Shown here piece by piece: positions 37,728-47,078 of a stretch of DNA of 64,000 nt (its first letter is position 1; every line of letters starts with the position of its first letter). Origin of the DNA: Vibrio nigripulchritudo ATCC 27043 (GTDB taxonomy: Bacteria > Pseudomonadota > Gammaproteobacteria > Enterobacterales > Vibrionaceae). The notes under the pieces were generated by a model. It saw nothing but the letters and a program-made list of their open reading frames with translations. It had not been told where the DNA came from and ran no database searches. The position numbers and the translations under genes were made by a program. Where the stretch lies: positions 62,001 to 126,000 of the forward strand of contig NZ_AFWJ01000278.1 in assembly GCF_000222685.1 (NCBI RefSeq), given 5' to 3'.

Positions 37728-39107
37728 TTTTTCTCTTTCCAAACGCAGCCAGTCTTTCAGCCACTTTCTTGAAATCTTAATTCCACCCTGCTCTTTTGCT
37801 TCACTGGGCATCAGATGGTATTCAATAGGGCACTTAAACTTTTCCAGACGGTTAGCTAGCTGGGCATCATAGTGTGACTTGTTTGCCAAGACTTGAGTTT
37901 CCAGAACCGCGATAGGTCGCTGCCCGTAAGTATCATCATCCAAAGGTATTACGATTGCATTGAAGATGCTGTCGAGACTCATCAATGCTGATTCAATCTC
38001 TTCACATGAGATATTCTCGCCCCCCGAGATAAAACGATTATCGGATCTGCCCAATACAACGAGTTCACCTTCATGCCATTGTCCTAAATCACCTGTAGCG
38101 TACCAACCATCCTCTAATTCCAGTGGAATCACAGAGCCATTTTGGTAGTAGCCTTGCGCTAAGGTTTCACCTTTTATCCAGACCTCATCATCAGATAATT
38201 TCAGCTCACGGTTTGGAAGCACCGTTCCCGCACTGTGAAATCCTTTAGCCCACTTTGCTGTCACCGTAGACGCCGCCTCTGTCAGCCCATATCCCATCCA
38301 GACTTCAACTCCTGCCCGATTCGCTGCGGAAATAAGCTCAGAGGGAATATCGCTGCCTCCTAATAACACCCGTTTCAGTTCGGTCTTCTCACCGCTGTCT
38401 AACAGAGTTTTCAATTGAGTCGACACCAGAGAGGCGTGAGTCACCGCTTTCAAATCCTGTATTAGCCCTTGGGTAGAAGGCATCACCAGTGTCGAGCCAG
38501 TAGCAAGCCAGCGCCAGATGATGGCGAGACCGGATACATGGTACAGTGGCAAGCTCAGTAGCCAAGAATCTCCTTTGGAAAACTCAAACTCTTCCAAAAG
38601 CCCTTTTGCAGAAGCCAGGTGGTGAAGAGCTTGATGCGCTACTGCTTTAGGATCACCTGTGGTGCCTGAGGTGAAAATGAGGCTCGATATCAAGGTTTCA
38701 TCAAATAAGGTCTCATCGAATGAGGAGACGGGTTTAGGTGGTGAGGTAACTGATAGCACCAAACTTGGAAATGAGTGTGTCTGAGGTTCCTGATTTTGCC
38801 AGTACACCAAGCTCGGTGCGATGGTATTCAGTTTCTTATTGATGACTTTTGTAGGACCAGGTGCGATAGGGGCAAAAATCGCACCCATATCTGCGCAGGC
38901 TAGGGTCAACTCCAACAACGTTATTGAGTTTTTTCCTACACATGCGACCACACTTTGCTTCGAAATACCCTGCCCTTCGAGCAACGCACGCATAGATTCC
39001 ACTCTGACTTTCAGATCCGCCCAGCTAATGGTTTTATCTTCGAAAACAAGCGCAATGTCATTCGGAGAACGTTCTGCCCAGTAGCGAAGCGGAAATCGGT
39101 CTAGCAC
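37725..39107 (-). CDS. menE: o-Succinylbenzoate-CoA ligase
   Basis: MenE activates o-succinylbenzoate with ATP and CoA in menaquinone synthesis. It is an ANL-family adenylating enzyme: LIFTSGTTGDPKAVAHQ is the P-loop motif, GYGLTEAAS the A5 motif, YATGDLGQW and GRSDNRFISGGENI the later core motifs. A lysine near the end (KISRKWLKDW) is the usual adenylation lysine. The start is GTG, overlapping the menC stop by seven bases, with AGGAG inside menC. Last gene of the operon. Confidence 0.95.
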   Translation of the reverse strand: MLDRFPLRYWAERSPNDIALVFEDKTISWADLKVRVESMRALLEGQGISKQSVVACVGKNSITLLELTLACADMGAIFAPIAPGPTKVINKKLNTIAPSLVYWQNQEPQTHSFPSLVLSVTSPPKPVSSFDETLFDETLISSLIFTSGTTGDPKAVAHQALHHLASAKGLLEEFEFSKGDSWLLSLPLYHVSGLAIIWRWLATGSTLVMPSTQGLIQDLKAVTHASLVSTQLKTLLDSGEKTELKRVLLGGSDIPSELISAANRAGVEVWMGYGLTEAASTVTAKWAKGFHSAGTVLPNRELKLSDDEVWIKGETLAQGYYQNGSVIPLELEDGWYATGDLGQWHEGELVVLGRSDNRFISGGENISCEEIESALMSLDSIFNAIVIPLDDDTYGQRPIAVLETQVLANKSHYDAQLANRLEKFKCPIEYHLMPSEAKEQGGIKISRKWLKDWLRLEREK

Positions 39108-40087
39108 TGAAACACAAGCTCCTGCGATTCAAGAGACTCGATCGGTAACGGTGAACCCGGCCATGGTACTTCCAGTTGAGAAGCAAACATACTCAGGGTA
39201 TCTAATCCGGGGACACTTTTGGGAGTGAGCCAGTGCGCTAAGCGAGCAAGTTGATTCAGTCCTAAGCTGGATTCTAAAGAAGAACTGATCACGCTGGTAA
39301 TGCCCAGTTTTTCCGCCTGCTTAACCAACGCGGCGCAGCGTTCTATTGAACCTATCAGGCTGGGTTTGATAACCAGACTTTTCACGCCCGTCAGTTCCGA
39401 CAGCACAAAACCTTCTTGTTTTACTGCGTGCTGCAATGTCTCATCCCAGGCAATGGCAATCCCAGTATCAATCGCAAAGGCGAGGCTTTCTCCCGGTTGC
39501 TTGCACGGTTCTTCTAAAAAAGCGATTCGCTGGCGGTAAGAAGGGTTAATGTGGCTGGCAAATTTTCTAGCTTCATCGGGCGACCATGCGCGATTCGCGT
39601 CTAATCGAAGGGACAGATCCGGAATGGATTCCAAAAACAGGTTGACCAGCATGCCATCACGAATGGGTTCATAAAGCCCTACTTTTATCTTCGCGACTTT
39701 CTCTCCGTTTAGCTGACTCAATACGGGAAGAAGATCGTCGGGATCCCCTGTACAAAGTGGCGCGACGGAGTAATTTCCATTTTCTGGTAAGCCACCCACC
39801 AGCTCCATTTGCGCAATCGACAGCCCAAACGACACCGATGGGTATAAGTTATCGAGATGTAATTCTTCTCCCGATGCCCATTTAGCGAGTTGTTCCTGAA
39901 GCTGTTCACCCGCATCTTCAAAGCTTTCTTTACTGAATCCGGGTAAAGGAGCAACCTCGCCAAACCCGGTGTTTTCCCCCTCTTTCAGTTCGATGATCCA
40001 ACCATCGCGCTGAGGAAGTTTCTGATCTCGCAATATTACGCCGCTGTCCATCGCCAGCTGGTAGCGGTAAAGCTTTACGTTTCGCAT
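39101..40087 (-). CDS. menC: o-Succinylbenzoate synthase
   Basis: MenC dehydrates SHCHC to o-succinylbenzoate. It is an enolase-superfamily protein with the catalytic lysine pair: VAKIKVG in the first and LVIKPSLIGS in the second barrel strand. The metal-binding acids are in LRLDANRAW, LEEPC and WDETL. I start at ATG 40087 (MRNVKLYRYQL), with AGGACAGGA just upstream. An in-frame start 45 bases earlier has no ribosome-binding site. Length is 328. Confidence 0.95.
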   Translation of the reverse strand: MRNVKLYRYQLAMDSGVILRDQKLPQRDGWIIELKEGENTGFGEVAPLPGFSKESFEDAGEQLQEQLAKWASGEELHLDNLYPSVSFGLSIAQMELVGGLPENGNYSVAPLCTGDPDDLLPVLSQLNGEKVAKIKVGLYEPIRDGMLVNLFLESIPDLSLRLDANRAWSPDEARKFASHINPSYRQRIAFLEEPCKQPGESLAFAIDTGIAIAWDETLQHAVKQEGFVLSELTGVKSLVIKPSLIGSIERCAALVKQAEKLGITSVISSSLESSLGLNQLARLAHWLTPKSVPGLDTLSMFASQLEVPWPGSPLPIESLESQELVFQC

Positions 40088-40162
40088 ATGTCCTGTCCTT
40101 TTGCCCGGCACACTTTCATCCATAAGGTCCACTGACCTGATACCGAGCTTATTTGCGTTTTC

Positions 40163-41029
40163 CTAGGGGTTGCGAGGAAATTTGTCGAAGTCTGGTCTGC
40201 GCTTTTCATTGAACGCATTTCGACCTTCCTGCCCTTCTTCTGTCATATAAAACATCATGGTCGCGTTTCCTGCTAACTCTTGCAGACCAGCCTGACCATC
40301 ACAGTCCGCATTCAGTGCTGCCTTCAAACAGCGTAGTGCCATTGGGCTATGCTGCAAAGTTTCTCTGCACCAGCGCACCGTTTCGCGTTCTAGCTGTTCA
40401 ACCGGAACAACCGTATTTACCAATCCCATATCCAACGCTTCCTGTGCATCGTAAAAACGACACAAGAACCAGATTTCTCGCGCTTTTTTCTGCCCAACGA
40501 TTCGCGCCATGTAAGAAGCACCCCATCCGCCATCAAACGACCCGACTTTAGGTCCTGTCTGACCAAACTGCGCATTTTCCGCAGCGATGGTTAAGTCACA
40601 CATCATGTGAAGAACATGACCACCACCAACCGCATAGCCAGCCACCGAGGCAATCACTGGTTTTGGGCAGGTACGAATCTGACGTTGGAAGTCTAGTACA
40701 TTTAAATGATGTGTCCCTTCTTCATCACGATAACCGCCGTAGTCACCACGAATTTTCTGGTCGCCACCACTGCAAAAGGCATCTTCACCTAGCCCAGTCA
40801 ATATGATCACACCAACATCACTGTCGTAGCGAGCGTCTGATAATGCATGAATCATTTCGTTAACCGTCTGAGGGCGAAATGCATTTCGAACCTGTGGTCG
40901 GGCGATGGTAATTTTCGCTATGCCTTCTTTGGATTTATGGTAATGAATATCCTGATAATCTGAGTTGGCACAGTGCCATTCCACAGGTGCGTAAAGCTCT
41001 TCTTCAGTGATACCGACAGTTCTTGCCAT
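40163..41029 (-). CDS. menB: 1,4-Dihydroxy-2-naphthoyl-CoA synthase
   Basis: MenB closes the second ring of the naphthoquinone from o-succinylbenzoyl-CoA. This crotonase-family enzyme has 288 residues. The oxyanion-hole region is [17 protein letters not shown], and [21 protein letters not shown] is the second signature. [13 protein letters not shown] contains the active-site aspartate. GGAG stands seven bases before the ATG. Central gene of the men operon. Confidence 0.97.
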   Translation of the reverse strand: MARTVGITEEELYAPVEWHCANSDYQDIHYHKSKEGIAKITIARPQVRNAFRPQTVNEMIHALSDARYDSDVGVIILTGLGEDAFCSGGDQKIRGDYGGYRDEEGTHHLNVLDFQRQIRTCPKPVIASVAGYAVGGGHVLHMMCDLTIAAENAQFGQTGPKVGSFDGGWGASYMARIVGQKKAREIWFLCRFYDAQEALDMGLVNTVVPVEQLERETVRWCRETLQHSPMALRCLKAALNADCDGQAGLQELAGNATMMFYMTEEGQEGRNAFNEKRRPDFDKFPRNP

Positions 41030-41044
41030 AATTTTCTCCAGAAG

Positions 41045-41842
41045 TTACGACTGATATTGATATTCAGCCATACATTGATTGACGATTCGGGCAAACGCAG
41101 CAGGCTGTTCCTGATGCACGTTGTGACCCGCACCTTTCACTTCGCTGAAGGGTAAACCGCTTGATTCAGCGAGCGTTTTAAACTTTTGATCTCTTTCCCC
41201 GCAGATATAATGAATCGAGGTTCGGTTTTGTAAACGAGCGAGCAGATAAGGCTGCTTTGACAGCGATGTCGCACGTAGCATTTGAGCTACCCCTTTAGCA
41301 TCATTATCCCGTCGCTTAGCGATAAAATATTGTCTTTGCTCATGATTTAGCGAACTAAACACAGGCTGCCTGTACCAATCGAGTAAGACTTGTTCAATGA
41401 TTTCCGATGAAAAACGATGCGACCAGTTTTTGTCGTTTACCCAGCGTTTTTTCCTGTCAGATTCACTTTGTAAACCAAAATGCCCTCCTTCCAGAATCAC
41501 TTTTACAATATTTATCTTGCTCCAGATCGAATTTGCGACCCCATACATCGCAACTCTGGCACCCAGAGAATAGCCGACAAGAACAACAGGTCTGTTTTTG
41601 GAAATACGGGTTTCTAAAGTTTCCGCCACCTGATGGCAAACCGTAATGAAGTCTTTTGGTTCAACCTTCGAACTCTGCCCATGACCGGCCAAATCAATCG
41701 CCAGACAGTCTGCACCTTCGAGGTACTCTATAATCGGCTGCCAGTCGACGGCACTTCCAAGAAGCCCGTGCAGAAATACAATGACAGGGCTGTTCTGAGT
41801 ATTAAGCTCTGAGTGATTCAACCAGGTGCTAGATAAGATCAT
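41045..41842 (-). CDS. menH: SHCHC synthase MenH
   Basis: MenH eliminates pyruvate from SEPHCHC to give SHCHC, using an alpha/beta-hydrolase fold. The oxyanion region FLHGLLGSAVDW, the nucleophile elbow GYSLGA and the histidine in GAGHNVHQEQP are visible. I start at ATG 41842 (MILSSTWLNHSE), which overlaps the end of menD by 14 bases and has GGTGG four bases upstream. The TTG at 41860 is less likely. Length is 265, slightly longer than the E. coli protein. Confidence 0.93.
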   Translation of the reverse strand: MILSSTWLNHSELNTQNSPVIVFLHGLLGSAVDWQPIIEYLEGADCLAIDLAGHGQSSKVEPKDFITVCHQVAETLETRISKNRPVVLVGYSLGARVAMYGVANSIWSKINIVKVILEGGHFGLQSESDRKKRWVNDKNWSHRFSSEIIEQVLLDWYRQPVFSSLNHEQRQYFIAKRRDNDAKGVAQMLRATSLSKQPYLLARLQNRTSIHYICGERDQKFKTLAESSGLPFSEVKGAGHNVHQEQPAAFARIVNQCMAEYQYQS

Positions 41843-43541
41843 GCACCACCTTATCGACAATAGGCTTGAGCTCCTGAGAGGTTTGCTCCGGCGGTGTGAT
41901 CAGCTCGACTAACAGTGTGCCGTCACCTCGGTTCAAGTGACTCTGAATTTCCTGAATGCAGGTTTGTGTGCTTTCGGGCGCTGTGTAACTCAGCCCAAAT
42001 TGCATAGCAGCATGTTTGAACAGAAACCCATGAGGCATTTGATAAAGTGCACGCTTCTTGTTAGCCGGAACGGGCAGGAAATCGAATATTGCACCACCAT
42101 CATTGTTGGAAACAAAGATCACCGATGGCTGCGCTTCTTGATGAGTCCACAGCGCTAAAGAGTTGATGTCATGTAACAGCGAAGTGTCTCCTAGCATCAC
42201 TAACGACTTCTTACCACTGGCAGCATGTATGCCTGCCGCCGTAGCAATCAATCCGTCAATGCCAGAGGCACCACGATTGGAATACACCTCTGTGTCTGGA
42301 AGTGAGGTGAGCATATCAACTAACCTGACAATCAGACTATTTCCTAAAAACAGATTGGTGCTTTCTGTTTGCTCCTCAAACAGGTCGATGGTCAGTCTGG
42401 TTTCAGAGCATAGTGCGTGTTCACTTCGTTGTATCAGCTCTGAAGTTTTCTGCGAGATATCCTTCAGGCTTTCCGCCCAGCCTCGAAATCGGACTTCCGC
42501 AAGGTGCAGTCTATCCAACATCTCTGAACACCATTGCGTTATATGAGTCCCAATACGGTTCTGTGCTCTCAACCCCGGATTCAGTCGTTGGTTGTACGGC
42601 TGCACCATCCAGTAGTCGCATGTTTCTGAGCGGTCATCTATCCACTTCAACAAGCGCTTGGACACCAACCGTCCACCGAACTGGAGGACAAAATCGCACC
42701 CGTGAAGAACTCTGGTGGCTTCTTCGTTTCTCAACCAGAGATCAAAATGAGCGTACTCGCTGCTCACTCCAGATTGAGGGTCGCAAAATATCGGCCAGCC
42801 GAGACGCTCACCGAGCTTTCTCGCATTCTGAGCTTCTTCTAACGACAGCGAACCCAGTATGACTACCCCTTTCTTAGTCGCAAAATCGTTGGGGTTGATG
42901 CTGTTCGCTACAACTTGACTGTGTTTAGTCGTAAATGGCTTCTTATGGGTAAACCATCCCCGAACACCATTGAAGTAGTGGGAGTCTGAAGATACGGGTT
43001 CACCACCGTACAAAGGTTCTGGATATGGGCAGTTGATATGGATGACACCACCCTGCTCTGCCTGTAGGTGCAAGCATTCATCCAGACTGGAGAGTAACCA
43101 GTTAGGAGAAATCCTGGTATTGGGGCTAGGAAGATTGAGTGCTTTTACAACGTGAGATGAGAATATCCCGATCTGCTCTATCGCCTGATTCGCTCCACAA
43201 TCAATTAGCTCAACCGGGCGATCCGCCGTAAGCAACACCAGCTTTTCTCCGGTTAGATTCGCTTCACAGACTGCTGGAAGAAGGTTGGCAACCGCAGTCC
43301 CTGATGTCACGACGATAACAACGGGCTTTTGAGTAGATTTAGCGATGCCCAATGCATAAAAGCCCAGCCCGCGCTCATCAAAATGACAATGTAATTTCAA
43401 ATTGGGGTGGTCGTCCGCTTCTAGCGTCAGTGGTGTAGAACGGGATCCCGGAGCGATACAGATATGTTCTGCGCCAAATCGGGTTAGCTCTTCTAAAATC
43501 AGCTTAGCCCACGTTCTGTTCAAACTGGCTTGTTCAATCAT
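41829..43541 (-). CDS. menD: SEPHCHC synthase
   Basis: MenD condenses isochorismate with 2-oxoglutarate using thiamine diphosphate, the first committed step of menaquinone synthesis. The 570 residues show the ThDP-enzyme layout: CIAPGSRSTPLTLEAD at the N-terminus, VTSGTAVANLLPAVCEA, a central FGGRLVSKRL part, and the cofactor motif GDTSLLHDINSL with NNDGGAIFDFLP. The ATG overlaps the menF stop by four bases, so the two are translationally coupled. Confidence 0.97.
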   Translation of the reverse strand: MIEQASLNRTWAKLILEELTRFGAEHICIAPGSRSTPLTLEADDHPNLKLHCHFDERGLGFYALGIAKSTQKPVVIVVTSGTAVANLLPAVCEANLTGEKLVLLTADRPVELIDCGANQAIEQIGIFSSHVVKALNLPSPNTRISPNWLLSSLDECLHLQAEQGGVIHINCPYPEPLYGGEPVSSDSHYFNGVRGWFTHKKPFTTKHSQVVANSINPNDFATKKGVVILGSLSLEEAQNARKLGERLGWPIFCDPQSGVSSEYAHFDLWLRNEEATRVLHGCDFVLQFGGRLVSKRLLKWIDDRSETCDYWMVQPYNQRLNPGLRAQNRIGTHITQWCSEMLDRLHLAEVRFRGWAESLKDISQKTSELIQRSEHALCSETRLTIDLFEEQTESTNLFLGNSLIVRLVDMLTSLPDTEVYSNRGASGIDGLIATAAGIHAASGKKSLVMLGDTSLLHDINSLALWTHQEAQPSVIFVSNNDGGAIFDFLPVPANKKRALYQMPHGFLFKHAAMQFGLSYTAPESTQTCIQEIQSHLNRGDGTLLVELITPPEQTSQELKPIVDKVVHDLI

Positions 43542-44827
43542 GATGCCACCTCCACTTCTGGTAGCTCTGTCAACAGGTCAAGTAATGTCGACATTTTCTT
43601 GTTTAGCTCCTGCCATTCTGCATTGGGGTCTGATCCCGGCACTATGCCTGCCCCGGCGTAAAATTTGATGCTTTTTTTATTGATAAGTGCGCTGCGAATA
43701 GACACGCAAAACTCGGAACGGTCCTGACTGATGTAGCCTATCGCTCCGCTATAGAGCCCGCGTTCAAACGACTCATTCTGCTGGATAAACTCCATCGCCT
43801 GATCTTTTGGTAGTCCGGCAATCGCCGCAGTCGGATGGAGCACATCAACCAAAGAACTTTCGGCTTTCTTCGGATTTAGGTATCCCACAATCTTACGTTT
43901 TAGGTGCTGCACTTTTGCCAGGCGGATCAAAGACGAAGCTTCACTTATTTCTAAAGACCTGCAGTAAGGGTGCAATCTCGACTCGATGTCTTCGACAACC
44001 AACTGGTTTTCGTAACGGTTTTTTTTGTCATTCCACAACCAGTGACCTTTTCCATAGTCATCTCGCGCGTCGCAACCACGCTCGATTGTGCCTGCCAAGG
44101 CTTCCGTTTCTAGCTCGTATCCATTTTGTCGGAACAAGCACTCCGGAGACGATCCGAAGAATAACGAATCTCTGTTTTTGGTGAAGGCGAAATGGTAGCT
44201 GTTTTGGTTAGATGTCTGACTCTCTCTTAACAAAGTAAATCCAGAAGCAGGCTCAGAGAGTAGGAACTCAGATTCTCGCGCCAACACCACTTTTTTCAGA
44301 TCCGATTGTTCGAATGTTGATAACGCGAGATTTATGGAGTGGGTCCACTCTTTCAGATCTGGAATATGTCGAACAAATTTAACCTGAGTATTGTTGGGTG
44401 ATGAGAAATGAGTCGGGCTTTTTAATTTCACGCGTTCCAGCGCGTTAATCGCCACCTCTTTACTCTGGTTCACATTGACACTCAACGTCCAATTTGAGCC
44501 TAGTCTTTGAATTTCAATATTAGGTAAGAAAACATCGGGGTGCTGGGCATCAAATGGCATGACCACCCAGAGATTTTGATTTGACTTGATGTACTTTTCG
44601 CCAATTTCAGGGGTGTCAAATGTCCTGGCAATACCTAGTGCAACAACTTCGCGGTTCTTGTCGCGTGATTGCCAATAGAGTTTGGTGGAATGTGGCTGCG
44701 CTTCCAGCCAGTCCAGAGGGGAAAACGAATTGTCTGGCTCAAATGGAATACTGATTCGCTCATCGACATCCACAACGGACTGAATTTGTTCAATTAACGC
44801 TTCGATTTTGGCTCTGAATGGCGACAA
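43538..44827 (-). CDS. menF: Isochorismate synthase MenF
   Basis: MenF isomerises chorismate to isochorismate for menaquinone. The chorismate-binding domain fills the C-terminal 260 residues: KKVVLARE, EALAGTIERG, VVEDIESRL, LHPTAAIAGLP and ERGLYSGAIGYI. IRSALI and GAGIVPGSDPNAEWQE close it. The start is a TTG at 44827, giving MSPFRAKIEALIEQ; there is no better ATG, and the ribosome-binding site is only moderate. First gene of menFDHBCE. It is divergent from alaA across 256 bases where both promoters lie. Confidence 0.94.
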   Translation of the reverse strand: MSPFRAKIEALIEQIQSVVDVDERISIPFEPDNSFSPLDWLEAQPHSTKLYWQSRDKNREVVALGIARTFDTPEIGEKYIKSNQNLWVVMPFDAQHPDVFLPNIEIQRLGSNWTLSVNVNQSKEVAINALERVKLKSPTHFSSPNNTQVKFVRHIPDLKEWTHSINLALSTFEQSDLKKVVLARESEFLLSEPASGFTLLRESQTSNQNSYHFAFTKNRDSLFFGSSPECLFRQNGYELETEALAGTIERGCDARDDYGKGHWLWNDKKNRYENQLVVEDIESRLHPYCRSLEISEASSLIRLAKVQHLKRKIVGYLNPKKAESSLVDVLHPTAAIAGLPKDQAMEFIQQNESFERGLYSGAIGYISQDRSEFCVSIRSALINKKSIKFYAGAGIVPGSDPNAEWQELNKKMSTLLDLLTELPEVEVAS

Positions 44828-45083
44828 GGCAATCTCACTCTTCTGAAATCTGAGATCATCTTATCTATCTCGACTAGTCTATTTGTTGATATCAGACAAA
44901 TCTGAGCCGATTTAGGGAGAAATTCGGGCTACACAAAAAATTAATGACAAGCCCTCACTCTCTCCTGTGGTCAGAATGTCAGAACAATATAAAAACCTGC
45001 GATTTCAAACAGATTTTTATTCTATTAACACCTTAAATAGTGTACTTTTAAAAATTAAAATAAAATAAATCGGGATTTACTCA

Positions 45084-46298
45084 ATGCAAAATATCGGGAT
45101 GTCATCAAAACTCGACAATGTCTGCTACGACATTCGGGGTCCTGTACTCAAACATGCTAAACGCATGGAAGAAGAGGGGCATAAAATACTAAAGCTGAAT
45201 ATCGGTAATCCCGCCCCGTTTGGCTTTGATGCCCCTGATGAAATCCTGGTTGACGTAATCCGCAATCTTCCCACCTCGCAGGGCTACTGCGACTCTAAAG
45301 GTATTTACTCGGCGAGAAAAGCCGTGGTTCAGCATTATCAGCGTAAAGGCTTACTGAATTTAGACGTTGAAGACGTGTACATTGGGAATGGTGTATCTGA
45401 GCTGATTGTGATGGCAATGCAGGCTCTTCTGGATAACGGTGACGAAATGTTGGTGCCTGCGCCAGATTACCCGTTGTGGACAGCGGCTGTGTCTCTGTCT
45501 GGAGGTAATGCTGTTCACTACCTTTGTGATGAAGAATCAGACTGGTATCCAGATCTTGAAGATATCAAAGCCAAAATCACGCCTAAAACTCGTGGGCTGG
45601 TACTGATCAACCCGAACAACCCAACTGGTGCCGTTTACAGTCGGGACTTTCTTTTAGAGATAGTTGAAATTGCTCGTCAGCATAAACTGATCATCTTTGC
45701 TGACGAGATCTACGATAAAGTCCTTTATGACGGCGCAACCCACACATCCATTTCCACGCTTGCTGATGATGTTTTGATGGTGACATTCAACGGTCTTTCT
45801 AAAGCCTATCGCGTGTGTGGTTTCCGCGGTGGCTGGATGTTTTTGACAGGTCCTAAGGCGCAAGCCAAAGGTTATGTCGATGGGTTAGACATGCTGTCGT
45901 CGATGCGCCTGTGTGCCAATGTACCGATGCAACACGCGATACAAACGGCTTTAGGCGGCTACCAGAGTATTAACGAACTGATTTTGCCAGGTGGGCGCTT
46001 GTTGGAACAGCGAGACAAAGCCTACGAGATGATCACCCAAATTCCCGGGATCAGCTGCGTTAAACCTAAGGGCGCTATGTATCTGTTCCCTAAAATTGAT
46101 GTGAAAAAATTCAATATCAGTAACGATTTGAAATTCGTACAGGATTTTCTGATTCAGGAAAAAGTACTTCTGGTTCAGGGAAGTGGGTTTAACTGGCCAA
46201 AACCGGACCACTTCCGAATTGTGACTTTGCCTCACATCGAAGACTTAGAGACAGCCATTGGAAGGCTGGATCGCTTCCTGACTACATATCGTCAGTAA
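45084..46298 (+). CDS. alaA: Alanine transaminase AlaA
   Basis: AlaA transfers the amino group of glutamate to pyruvate, making alanine. It is a fold-type I PLP aminotransferase of 404 residues. SSKLDNVCYDIRGPVLK and LNIGNPAPFGFDAPDEIL are near identical to the E. coli family. The PLP lysine is Lys240 in NGLSKAYRVCGFRGGW. NPNNPTGAVYS and ADEIYDKVLYDG hold cofactor contacts. Start at ATG 45084; an in-frame ATG five codons later is possible. Confidence 0.97.
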   Translation: MQNIGMSSKLDNVCYDIRGPVLKHAKRMEEEGHKILKLNIGNPAPFGFDAPDEILVDVIRNLPTSQGYCDSKGIYSARKAVVQHYQRKGLLNLDVEDVYIGNGVSELIVMAMQALLDNGDEMLVPAPDYPLWTAAVSLSGGNAVHYLCDEESDWYPDLEDIKAKITPKTRGLVLINPNNPTGAVYSRDFLLEIVEIARQHKLIIFADEIYDKVLYDGATHTSISTLADDVLMVTFNGLSKAYRVCGFRGGWMFLTGPKAQAKGYVDGLDMLSSMRLCANVPMQHAIQTALGGYQSINELILPGGRLLEQRDKAYEMITQIPGISCVKPKGAMYLFPKIDVKKFNISNDLKFVQDFLIQEKVLLVQGSGFNWPKPDHFRIVTLPHIEDLETAIGRLDRFLTTYRQ

Positions 46299-46315
46299 TC
46301 TAAACATGTTCTTTC

Positions 46316-46343
46316 AAGCGCACCTATTGGGTGCGCTTTTTGT
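46316..46343 (+). terminator. alaA terminator
   Basis: AAGCGCACC/GGTGCGCTT with a five-base loop, followed by TTTGTTT. Confidence 0.9.
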
Positions 46344-46445
46344 TTGTAATCTGTTATCTCAAGTCCCGGGTTTCCTAGTTAAGTTGTGCCTTTAAACTCA
46401 ATCTCTTAAGCTATAGGGAACCGTGTGAAAAACAAGGAGCACCAC

Positions 46446-47030
46446 ATGGCACGCAGTCACTTTTTTGCCCATCTGGCCAGAATGAAGCTTATTCAACGTT
46501 GGCCACTCATGCGCTCTATTTCCACTGAAAACATTTCAGAACATAGCCTTCAGGTCGCGTTTGTGGCGCACGCTCTGGCAATCATCAAAAACAAAAAGTT
46601 TGGCGGCAACGTAAACCCCGAACGCATTGCACTTCTTGGTATGTATCACGACACCAGTGAAGTCCTGACTGGCGATTTACCTACCCCAGTAAAATACTAT
46701 AATCCTGATATTGCTAAAGAATATAAAAAGATAGAAGCGGCGGCAGAAGCTAAACTGTTATCGATGCTGCCTGAAGAATTTCAGGAGGACTTCGCTCCAT
46801 TTCTGATTTCAAAAGATGCCAATCAGGAAGACCAAGGGATCGTAAAACAGGCAGATTGCCTCTGCGCATATTTAAAATGCCTTGAAGAGCTTTCTGCCGG
46901 TAACCACGAATACGCGCAGGCAAAGAAAAGGTTAGATAAAACGCTCAAAGACCGAGAGTCGCCCGAGATGCTTTACTTTCTAGAGACCTTCGCCGAAAGT
47001 TTTGAAATGTCGCTGGATGAGATCAGCTAG
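46446..47030 (+). CDS. yfbR: 5'-Deoxynucleotidase YfbR
   Basis: YfbR is an HD-domain phosphatase that hydrolyses deoxyribonucleoside 5'-monophosphates. [20 protein letters not shown] gives the first histidine, [20 protein letters not shown] the HD pair, and [16 protein letters not shown] a later acidic position. It has 194 residues. The ATG at 46446 has AAGGAG seven bases upstream. A GTG 21 bases earlier precedes that box and is rejected. It stands 48 bases before a dGTPase-like gene, probably in one operon. Confidence 0.95.
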   Translation: MARSHFFAHLARMKLIQRWPLMRSISTENISEHSLQVAFVAHALAIIKNKKFGGNVNPERIALLGMYHDTSEVLTGDLPTPVKYYNPDIAKEYKKIEAAAEAKLLSMLPEEFQEDFAPFLISKDANQEDQGIVKQADCLCAYLKCLEELSAGNHEYAQAKKRLDKTLKDRESPEMLYFLETFAESFEMSLDEIS

Positions 47031-47078
47031 AGCATCAACCATTCAACGTTCCAATATAACGATAATAATGAGGACAAT

